A stretch of 64,000 nt of DNA from Clostridium aceticum (GTDB taxonomy: Bacteria > Bacillota > Clostridia > Peptostreptococcales > Natronincolaceae). Below the pieces are notes generated by a model. It saw only the letters and a program-made list of their open reading frames with translations. It had not been told where the DNA came from and did not search any database. The position numbers were made by a program, and so were the translations under genes. The stretch is from contig NZ_CP009687.1 of NCBI RefSeq assembly GCF_001042715.1, positions 3,711,418 to 3,775,417 of the forward strand, read 5' to 3'. Positions 57,867 through 64,000 of the stretch are shown in pieces; the first letter of the stretch is position 1, and every line of letters begins with the position of its first letter.

Positions 57867-57937
57867 CAAAAAATTCTTTTATTCTCCTCACACATTCAAG
57901 GTATCATGTCTTAAAACAAAGACCCTAAATAGTTGTT

Positions 57938-59887
57938 TTATAGATATATATCAGAAAACTCAACATTCGTAATATGTACAAGACGGTTGTTCAATAAATC
58001 TATCATTTGCTTCTCATCTTGTTCTTCAGCCACTTCCTTACTAGGTAATTGAAGAGTAAAAGTACTTCCCCTACCTACCTCGCTTTCGACTGATATGCTG
58101 CCATCTAACGCTTCAATAAAATTCTTTACTAGTGATAAGCCTATGCCTGTACCTTCCGCCTGTCTTGATAAAGAACTGTCTACTTGTCCAAAACGTTCAA
58201 AGATTACATCTATCTTATCCCGTGGAATACCTATTCCGTTATCCTCTATGTCAATCCTAATATTGTCTTTTATAGAACTTAAGCTTACCTTAATAGATTT
58301 GTCTTTTGGTGTAAATTTGATAGCGTTTGAAAGGAGGTTTAAAATTATACGCTCATATTTCTCATCATCAATTCCTATTATTTTTTTCTCTAAGGAAGAT
58401 ATAAATGTTACTTCAACTCCCTTTAAGGAGGCGTATTGATAAATAGATTCAGTAATAATTTTTGTAAGAAAAACTATATCAATATTTTTTTTATTTATCT
58501 TCATATGACCTGAATTGGCACGGGTGATATCAAGGAGATTATTAACAAGCCTTAATTGCCTGAAAGTGTTCTGTCTTATAGTTCTTATATACTTCTTAAC
58601 CTTATCCGACATTTCTTCAGAATACATATGGTTTAGAGCCTGAACAGCTGTATTAATGACATTAATGGGAGTCCTGAGTTCATGTGATATTAGAGACAAA
58701 AACTCATCTTTCATATTTATTGCTTTTTCAAGTGCTTCTCTTTTCTCACTTTCAGCCTGTATCATAAGCTGTTGCTGCCTTCTCAACACTTCTTCTGTTT
58801 TTATTCTGTTCATTGCAATTGAAACCTGTGTAGAAGTTGCCTTCATAAGAGCAATTTCATCTTCATTGAAAGCATCTTTTGATTTTGTACCAAATGAAAG
58901 AGTGCCAATAACTGTATTTTTTCCCATCAGAGGATGACAAACATACGCCTTGATTCCTAGGGATTTTATAAGATTTGTCCTCTGGTCAGGTGTTTCTTGG
59001 ACTCTCTCAGCCACGATTCTTTTTCCATCTCGTGCCACACATCCACAGATTGCAACACCGTAATCAAGCCATTCAATTTTGTCAATCAGCTCTTCCTGGA
59101 TTCCTGCATAAGAATTAAGATGAAGTTTCATTCTTTCTTCATCAATAAGATAATTAAAGAAGACGTCACACTTAAGAAATTTCATAACTTGAACACAGAG
59201 TTCCTCTACTATCTCTTGAGGATGGGTACTGGCAAGAAGCTTTTCTGTAATTTCATAAAGAATTTCTGCCTTTTCTTTATCCCATTTAATTCTATCTTCT
59301 GACTGTTTTTGCTCAATTAGGTCAGCCGCTTGTCTTGCTAACACGTCCAAGAGCCTTAAATCCCCCTCTAATGGCTGATGAGGTTGGCTCCAGTGAGTAG
59401 ATATCATGCCTAGCATCCTGCCATTACGAGAGTAGAGAGGAGTGGATTGAACAGCATGAATACCTGTTTGTAGGTATATACAAAGGTCTTGTGTTTCCTG
59501 CATGAAGTCGCACTCCTTCACGTCTGACACAATAATCCGATATCCCTTACGTAAAGCTTCGCCGCAAGTAGAACCTGCTTCATCAACAGGTACCCATTTC
59601 CAAAACTTAGCAGCTTTTTCATTAAACCCTCGAAAAGCCAACAGTTGGAGCTTTCGGGTATTGTCATGTGCGGTATGGAGCATCTGTATGCTAGCATATT
59701 CTGAGTGCATTATTTGCATTGCACCATCTATAATCTTTTCAAATAATATTTGAATATTATTTTCTACTATCAATTCAGTGCTTATATTTTGTAGAAGTTT
59801 AGTATTCTTCAACTCCACTTCCAGTTCTATTCTTTTCTCTTTTAATCCTTCATCCAGAATGTTAGCTTCCATGTTTTGTTTTTTCAC
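57938..59887 (-). CDS. GAF-GAF sensor histidine kinase (orphan)
   Basis: This 649-residue soluble kinase starts with GTG behind AAGGACAATAG. It has two GAF domains (about 45-185 and 205-365), a coiled linker, HisKA with the phosphoacceptor in SHELRTPINVIN near residue 400, and HATPase_c with N box NLLSNAIKFTP, DNGIGIP and GTGIGLSLVKN. No membrane segments, so it senses a cytoplasmic signal. No response regulator gene is nearby. The terminal 40 residues are unconserved and rich in Asp/Glu/Asn. Confidence 0.93.
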   Translation of the reverse strand: MKKQNMEANILDEGLKEKRIELEVELKNTKLLQNISTELIVENNIQILFEKIIDGAMQIMHSEYASIQMLHTAHDNTRKLQLLAFRGFNEKAAKFWKWVPVDEAGSTCGEALRKGYRIIVSDVKECDFMQETQDLCIYLQTGIHAVQSTPLYSRNGRMLGMISTHWSQPHQPLEGDLRLLDVLARQAADLIEQKQSEDRIKWDKEKAEILYEITEKLLASTHPQEIVEELCVQVMKFLKCDVFFNYLIDEERMKLHLNSYAGIQEELIDKIEWLDYGVAICGCVARDGKRIVAERVQETPDQRTNLIKSLGIKAYVCHPLMGKNTVIGTLSFGTKSKDAFNEDEIALMKATSTQVSIAMNRIKTEEVLRRQQQLMIQAESEKREALEKAINMKDEFLSLISHELRTPINVINTAVQALNHMYSEEMSDKVKKYIRTIRQNTFRQLRLVNNLLDITRANSGHMKINKKNIDIVFLTKIITESIYQYASLKGVEVTFISSLEKKIIGIDDEKYERIILNLLSNAIKFTPKDKSIKVSLSSIKDNIRIDIEDNGIGIPRDKIDVIFERFGQVDSSLSRQAEGTGIGLSLVKNFIEALDGSISVESEVGRGSTFTLQLPSKEVAEEQDEKQMIDLLNNRLVHITNVEFSDIYL

Positions 59888-59990
59888 CCCTATTGTCCTT
59901 AAAGATTTTGATTATACTGCTTTATTTCTATATCTAGCCCTTTATCCCTGCAATATTTTGAAACAATTATATTCATACCGCAAAAACTAG

Positions 59991-60235
59991 AAAAGGGATG
60001 TCGATATATACATCCTCTTTTAGTTAGCTTTTAAATTTTTTTCTGTTTTTCCAAGGGGTGGGGGGTTATCCTAAAGGGTATTCTTCTTGGAGGTTCCCCC
60101 ACTGTGGTTTTAGTGAGAAATTTCTATGTTTTTCTAGTTTATTTCTTCGGAAATTGTTATTTATTGTCTTATTTTATATTTTTATTATTGGTTAGTTGTG
60201 TTTATCTTATGTCCTCTCAAATAGATAAGATGTAC
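59991..60235 (-). repeat. R repeat copy 3 (complete)
   Basis: Hairpin at 59991-60022 (AAAAGGGATG with CATCCTCTTTT), core at 60051-60090 (CCAAGGGGTGGGGGGTTATC, then CTAAAGGGTATTCTTCTTGG), then AGGTTCCCCCACTGTGG and a long AT-rich tail. It differs from copy 4 at about 18 of some 172 aligned positions, without gaps. It lies between the metallo-hydrolase and the kinase genes. Confidence 0.78.
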
Positions 60236-60249
60236 CTTCCTAGTTGTTT

Positions 60250-61095
60250 TTAGTTGCATATTTCCATATCAATTGTCATACCTGTTTTTAGCTCCCCTAT
60301 ATTAGTCATTTTTTGTCTCAAGTAATCATAGGCATGCTTTCCAGTACAATGACATGTATAGTACTTCTCAGTGCCATTGGAACTTAAATTTCTTTCTAAT
60401 TTTTCTAAAAATCCTTGGTTTTCTGGGTTTTTGATTTTCATTCCCATTAAGTGAAATCCACCTATTACAGTTTTGATATTAGCATCCGTTAATTCCTTAG
60501 CCCTATTGATTATATTTATTATGCCTTTATGGGCACATCCACATATTAAATTATAGGTGTTATTTTCCTTAACCAAAAGGTTGATTTCATGGTTGAAATC
60601 ATCTTGTATAACAGCACCAGTTTCATTTTTTTTATACAACTTGTTGTTTCCTAACGGTAAAAGTTTGCTCTCAGTAATATCACTAAATAAAGTCAATTCA
60701 TCATCAATATTTAAAGTTCCATCAATTTTTATAAACCTTTCGTTATTCCTTAACACTTTCTTTAGCCCTATGTTATAGTTAATAAGTCCAAACAGTTTTA
60801 TAATGTGACTATTAAAAGCTTCTTTACCTATGTAAACCTTTGCTCTATTGTTAATCTTTAGGAAGTCCTCTAACCCACCACCATGGTCATAATGCCCGTG
60901 GGATATTATTGCTACATCAATTTCTTCTAGGTTTACACCCATTTTCCTAGCATTATCTATAAAATAGTGGTTTGCTCCTGTATCAAATAGTATTTTATGT
61001 TTTATTGTTTCGATATACAAAGAAAGACCATGCTTGCACTTATAATCTTTTGAAGTAGTTCTGTTTTCTAACAAGGTTACTATTTTCATTTTCAT
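60250..61095 (-). CDS. MBL-fold metallo-hydrolase (RFA-P synthase-like family)
   Basis: The 281-residue metallo-beta-lactamase-fold protein has an N-terminal strand region MKIVTLLENRTT, the metal motif SHGHYDHGGGL near residue 62, and GCAHKGIINI and GGFHLMG further on. This layout is that of the family annotated as dihydropterin ribofuranosylaminobenzene phosphate synthase in methanogens, but bacterial members have unknown substrates. AGGGGG lies just before the ATG. It ends at R repeat copy 3. Confidence 0.88.
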   Translation of the reverse strand: MKMKIVTLLENRTTSKDYKCKHGLSLYIETIKHKILFDTGANHYFIDNARKMGVNLEEIDVAIISHGHYDHGGGLEDFLKINNRAKVYIGKEAFNSHIIKLFGLINYNIGLKKVLRNNERFIKIDGTLNIDDELTLFSDITESKLLPLGNNKLYKKNETGAVIQDDFNHEINLLVKENNTYNLICGCAHKGIINIINRAKELTDANIKTVIGGFHLMGMKIKNPENQGFLEKLERNLSSNGTEKYYTCHCTGKHAYDYLRQKMTNIGELKTGMTIDMEICN

Positions 61096-61190
61096 CCCCC
61101 TTACTAAACAATAATACAGCCAATTTATCTATTACTGGTAAAAAAAGAAATTCAGAATTAGCTTTGTTATGTGCAGCAAACTCAATGATT

Positions 61191-61216
61191 GTTATCCCGA
61201 GAGAATCGAGGGATCT
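61191..61216. repeat. short dispersed palindrome-type repeat
   Basis: GTTATCCCGAGAGAATCGAG plus GGATCT matches the pattern GTCATCCCGAG...TCGAGGGATCT widely scattered in bacterial intergenic DNA. It lies between the acetyltransferase and metallo-hydrolase genes. Confidence 0.5.
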
Positions 61217-61227
61217 ATTTGAAAGCT

Positions 61228-61890
61228 TTAACAATCAATATTCTTCACCATACTCTGGATGACAACCACACTAAACATTAGCCACTTTGAAATCACGTAT
61301 TTTCTATCTGTGACGACTAAAAAAGATATTGTATAACATCCAATTTCCCTAATTACTTTACATGGATTTCCTGCAGCAACTACATTGCTAGGAATATCTT
61401 TAGTCACAACACTCCCCGCTCCTATAGTTACGTTATCACCTATCTTTACTCCTGGGCATATTATTGTTCCACCACCAACCCACACGTTGTTTCCTATAAT
61501 TATTGCTTTAGCAAATTCTTTCCCAGTAAGCCTTTCCATAGGATTCACTGGATGGGCAGCAGTATATATATGAACATTTGGTGCTAAAAGTACATTGTTG
61601 CCAATCTGTACCTTGTTAACGTCAAGTATAATGCACCCATAATTAGCATAAAAATTTTCTCCTACCTCAATATTATAGCCGTAATCACAATAAAATGGTG
61701 CTTCAATATGAAAAGAGCCTTTTGCTATAATTAGTTCTTTTAGAATTTTCTTTCTTTTTTCTTTATCACTAGGTCTTGTATGGTTAAATTCAAAGATTAG
61801 ATTCTTTGCATAATCTCTTTCTCTTACCAAACTTTCATCACCAGCGTTATAATAATCACCTGATAACATTTTTTCTTTTTCACTTTTCAT
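61228..61890 (-). CDS. maltose/galactoside-type O-acetyltransferase with extended C-terminus
   Basis: About 220 residues from ATG 61890 (GAGGAGAAG upstream). An N-terminal Mac domain (KMLSGDYYNAGDESLVRER) is followed by left-handed beta-helix hexapeptide repeats ([28 protein letters not shown]), with the catalytic histidine in TAAHPVNP. It transfers acetyl from acetyl-CoA to a sugar hydroxyl. The family normally ends near NPCKVIREI. Here the expected TGA is GGA (61341-61339), so the protein runs on for about 37 extra residues, partly hydrophobic. The partial copy at 57498 keeps the TGA. Confidence 0.9.
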   Translation of the reverse strand: MKSEKEKMLSGDYYNAGDESLVRERDYAKNLIFEFNHTRPSDKEKRKKILKELIIAKGSFHIEAPFYCDYGYNIEVGENFYANYGCIILDVNKVQIGNNVLLAPNVHIYTAAHPVNPMERLTGKEFAKAIIIGNNVWVGGGTIICPGVKIGDNVTIGAGSVVTKDIPSNVVAAGNPCKVIREIGCYTISFLVVTDRKYVISKWLMFSVVVIQSMVKNIDC

Positions 61891-61991
61891 TATATTCTTC
61901 TCCTCTGTCTTTTGAGTAATAGCATCTCTCCACTCAAACACACGAATATAAACCCAATATTTAAAAAGGATGATGCTTCACCCTTTGTCTA

Positions 61992-62369
61992 TTAACATAT
62001 TTTAAATTCTTTCAAATCAATGGTTGCTCCCATTGCAATAAGGATATCTAATCCCAGTAATCCATTAATCTCACCTGCTGGGTCGATTATGCCAAAATCT
62101 ACTTTTGCCTCCACTACTGTGAATTTGCCTATTTCTATTTCATCTATTTTTTTAGTAAAAGAATGATGCTCACTACCTCCAACACCTATGAATGTTACGA
62201 TTTCATCATCTTCTTCTGGATAAATCTCTAAGTCATATACTGCGTCAGGTGAAATAATTGATACAGCAGCGCCAGTATCAACTACGATATTGTCAATAAT
62301 TTTTATTTGTCCCTTGTAAGAGATTTTTACAGATGTATACAGTAGTCCATCCCTATATATTATTTTCAT
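61992..62369 (-). CDS. retropepsin-like aspartic protease
   Basis: This 125-residue protein has the single-domain pepsin-like catalytic motif VVDTGAAVSIIS near residue 29 and [13 protein letters not shown] near residue 105, the paired hydrophobic-Gly motif of clan AA proteases. Like retroviral protease it must dimerise. No signal peptide, so it is cytoplasmic. Its ATG overlaps the stop of the preceding small gene (TAATG), indicating coupled translation. Part of the gene is copied in the chimeric relic at 57498-57782. Confidence 0.88.
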   Translation of the reverse strand: MKIIYRDGLLYTSVKISYKGQIKIIDNIVVDTGAAVSIISPDAVYDLEIYPEEDDEIVTFIGVGGSEHHSFTKKIDEIEIGKFTVVEAKVDFGIIDPAGEINGLLGLDILIAMGATIDLKEFKIC

Positions 62370-62614
62370 TATGCTAGTCCCCTAAATCCTCTGATGTTTT
62401 TGACCTTAATAATAATTTTTTCATTTTTTGTATGATATACTAAATCATCTGACTTTCCATTCACTAACAATTTCGTTACTTCTTTAGGGTCATTGATAGG
62501 TTTTACTACTGCCACATCATCTATATATCGTATGTCATCTTCCATATAATAATTCAGTACCTTGAGTAGCACAAATTGATTTGGATATAACTCCCGTACT
62601 TCTTGCCATTTCAT
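62369..62614 (-). CDS. small partner protein of the retropepsin-like protease
   Basis: About 81 residues from ATG 62614 behind GGGAGGG. It begins MKWQEVRELYPNQFVLLKVL, a pattern (W-x-E-(V/I)-R-x-x-Y-P-N-x-(F/W)-V) I recall upstream of aspartic-protease genes in diverse bacteria, and contains RYIDDVAVVKPIND. The stop overlaps the protease start by one base. It might be the substrate, chaperone or antitoxin of the protease; this is unknown. Confidence 0.75.
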   Translation of the reverse strand: MKWQEVRELYPNQFVLLKVLNYYMEDDIRYIDDVAVVKPINDPKEVTKLLVNGKSDDLVYHTKNEKIIIKVKNIRGFRGLA

Positions 62615-62700
62615 AGTTTTCCCTCCCAATAAACAGCATGTTTTATTACTATTATTATACCATATCAACTTAATCCCTTAAATTATTTATCTTAGACAAT

Positions 62701-62976
62701 AAAACAGATTACCTTTTTATTAGTAACCTGTTGTCTCAATATCAATCTATATGTATTTATCTTTTCCTCCATAACTTCTTTATCCTTGATTTTCAAGGGG
62801 TATGGGGTTATCCTAAAGAGTATTCTTCTTGGAGGTTACCCCACTGTGGATTTAGTGACAAACTTCTATATTTTTCTAGTTTATTTCCTCGGAAATTGTT
62901 ATTTATTGTTTTATTTTACATTTTTATTATTAGCTATTTGTATTTATCTTATGTTGTCTCAAATAGGTAATGCGAA
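62701..62976 (-). repeat. R repeat copy 4 (complete)
   Basis: Hairpin at 62701-62734 (AACAGATTAC with GTAACCTGTT), core at 62793-62832 (TCAAGGGGTATGGGGTTATC, then CTAAAGAGTATTCTTCTTGG), then GGTTACCCCACTGTGG and a tail to about 62976. Short plus-strand reading frames inside it are not conserved among copies. Confidence 0.78.
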
Positions 62977-63011
62977 TCAACTACTATAAAAATTTTTTTG
63001 AATAATAAAAG

Positions 63012-63338
63012 TTAATTACTGATTTTTGATGATAAAAATTTTCTTCTTTGATAATAATGTGCTCCTATCATTAAAATAATACTGACTAATACAAGTATAA
63101 TACTTATTGCATTACTCTTATGGAAAAATTGTAGTAAAGACACTAATATAAAAACTACGCCTTGGACTATTCTAATCAAATGCACATGATTAATTAGTCG
63201 TTTTTCATCAAGTATAATAAATTTTTTTGAGTAAGTTTCGACTATACCTTCATCAAATGATTCATCACCATAATATGAAATTAATCCCCATATTATAGAC
63301 ATTATTCCAACTCCTAGTGCTGACCAGCCTACAGACAT
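63012..63338 (-). CDS. small hypothetical membrane protein
   Basis: About 108 residues from ATG 63338 with GGAAGAGGAG upstream. It has a hydrophobic segment near residues 3-22 and two more near 52-68 and 75-92, with a charged loop (YSKKFIILDEKRLIN) between. No family recognised. It is followed by R repeat copy 4. Confidence 0.6.
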   Translation of the reverse strand: MSVGWSALGVGIMSIIWGLISYYGDESFDEGIVETYSKKFIILDEKRLINHVHLIRIVQGVVFILVSLLQFFHKSNAISIILVLVSIILMIGAHYYQRRKFLSSKISN

Positions 63339-63424
63339 ACTCCTCTTCCTTTCATAAAAAAATTCAAAATATAGATGCAAAATTGCTAGTTCATATTTTT
63401 CATCAACTACTTAATACGTGAGTA

Positions 63425-63604
63425 CTATCTCTGCATTTCAAACATAAGTTCAAAAGAATCTGCTACCCCGTATCCAGACACAGGAGGAGCAAATATTTGC
63501 AATAATCTCCAACCTTCTGCTGCATGACGCTCAACTATCTTATGATAATCTTCTATGGGTTTTCTTCCTGACAAGTAATCCCTAGTATATTTAGTCCTAT
63601 CTTT
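63425..63604 (-). pseudogene. DUF4177-type gene lacking its 5' end
   Basis: The open frame lacks an ATG; a TTG at 63574 is the only possible start. It encodes SGRKPIEDYHKIVERH, then AAEGWRLLQIF, GYGVADSFELMFE and a stop, which match the C-terminal two thirds of DUF4177 proteins. The usual N-terminal strand (MxYEYKFV-like) is absent, and upstream sequence turns into R-repeat tail at about 63581. It is most likely a broken gene. Confidence 0.68.
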
Positions 63605-63685
63605 CTATATTTTTTCTCATTATTTGGCGATTTCTCTACTAAATATTTATATATTGTTAAAAGCTTCTATAATTTCATGCCCTTA
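63581..63685 (-). repeat. R repeat copy 6 (tail fragment)
   Basis: TCCCTAGTATATTTAGTCCT and the following CTTTCTATATTTTTTCTCAT resemble the tail of R copy 1 (48255-48356) with frequent substitutions, continuing to a shared ATAATTT-(C/T)ATGCC. The core is replaced by the DUF4177 fragment. Confidence 0.5.
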
Positions 63686-63745
63686 AAATAATTACCTAGT
63701 ATTTTGTTGCAATATAAGGGAGCTGTGTATTATTTAAAAACATCC

Positions 63746-64000
63746 TTATACTCCATAATGAATTACATATTTGTTTTCAGAAATTGCCTTTCGCAGCAAT
63801 ATCATTAAATCAACTAATTCTTTTGATGTTTTAGAACGCCTATCGGTTGATACAATGTTATAGAAAGCCTCTAATGACTCTGGTGGAATAAGAGTAACTC
63901 CCCACCTTGCAAGTGCAAAATTTGGTCTACTATAACTATGAAAATAAGTTTTAATTAAAACCAGTTTTTTCCACCAATCACCCAAAATATCATCATCAAT
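63746..64000 (-). CDS. hypothetical protein, C-terminal part (runs off window)
   Basis: The frame is open to the window edge, so the 5' part is missing; an internal TTG at 63985 is not a convincing start. The visible 84 residues are helical with basic patches (RRSKTSKELVDLMILLRKAI). No family recognised. Confidence 0.55.
   Translation of the reverse strand: MDDDILGDWWKKLVLIKTYFHSYSRPNFALARWGVTLIPPESLEAFYNIVSTDRRSKTSKELVDLMILLRKAISENKYVIHYGV

Noticed and set aside
61040-61234. 64-codon minus-strand frame between the acetyltransferase and metallo-hydrolase genes
   Set aside because: It overlaps the metallo-hydrolase start, includes a dispersed palindromic repeat, and lacks a convincing ribosome site.
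62731-62989. Plus-strand frames of 67-79 codons inside R copy 4
   Set aside because: The equivalent frames in copies 1 and 3 are broken by stops and do not conserve the same start, so coding is unlikely.
48148-63685. Integron cassette array with attC sites
   Set aside because: The same-strand small genes and repeated elements suggested it, but I could not find the inverse core GTTRRRY / RYYYAAC pairs expected of attC, and no integrase gene is in the window.

Overview
The window looks like a chromosomal segment of a low-GC, endospore-forming, anaerobic Firmicute (Clostridia). Family-level resemblance is to the Alkaliphilus/Natronincola group; that placement is inference. Sporulation genes (spmA/spmB, an H-type SASP, a YtaF-like gene), a flavodiiron protein, a butyrate kinase cluster with a sigma-54 activator, AT-rich intergenic DNA and terminators in nearly every gap support this.

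Left part (1-12.5 kb). On the minus strand lie the start of a P-loop ATPase gene, a buk-ptb-buk acyl-phosphate cluster with a readable sigma-54 promoter, and its PAS/AAA+/Fis activator. Next come cdaA-cdaR (c-di-AMP synthesis). On the plus strand are a triple-BON protein and a solitary argG with an ARG box. Then follows a two-gene unit, a class III aminotransferase plus a homologue of cyanobacterial acyl-ACP reductase, which I consider the best candidate for an undescribed pathway.

12.5-18.5 kb is a complete minus-strand rrn operon: three tandem promoters, 16S, 23S, 5S, then nine tRNAs (Asn, Leu, fMet, Glu, Val, Asp, Thr, Tyr, Leu) and a terminator.

18.7-45.6 kb is mostly housekeeping. It holds a DUF1576 membrane protein, the ribDEBAH operon behind an FMN riboswitch (with a palindromic repeat lodged in the leader), metal-related membrane proteins, a flavin reductase, peroxiredoxin, a cadCA metal efflux operon, sspH, fprA, a LysM deacetylase, a DUF421/DUF4363 pair, an ArsR regulator, a near-perfect parS site, an M20 amidohydrolase with LD-carboxypeptidase, spmAB, lysA, uppP and asnB.

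45.7-64 kb is accessory in character. Every gene is on the minus strand and most are short or unrecognised. A 1667-residue S-layer-anchored protein, an orphan sensor kinase, a retropepsin-like protease with a small partner, and an acetyltransferase are present. Between them lie members of a dispersed repeat family (called R here). Partial gene copies meet R copies at their breakpoints: a 640-bp copy of the L,D-transpeptidase 5' half, a chimeric protease/acetyltransferase fragment, and a DUF4177 gene lacking its 5' end. This suggests a rearrangement hot spot or an unrecognised non-autonomous mobile element.
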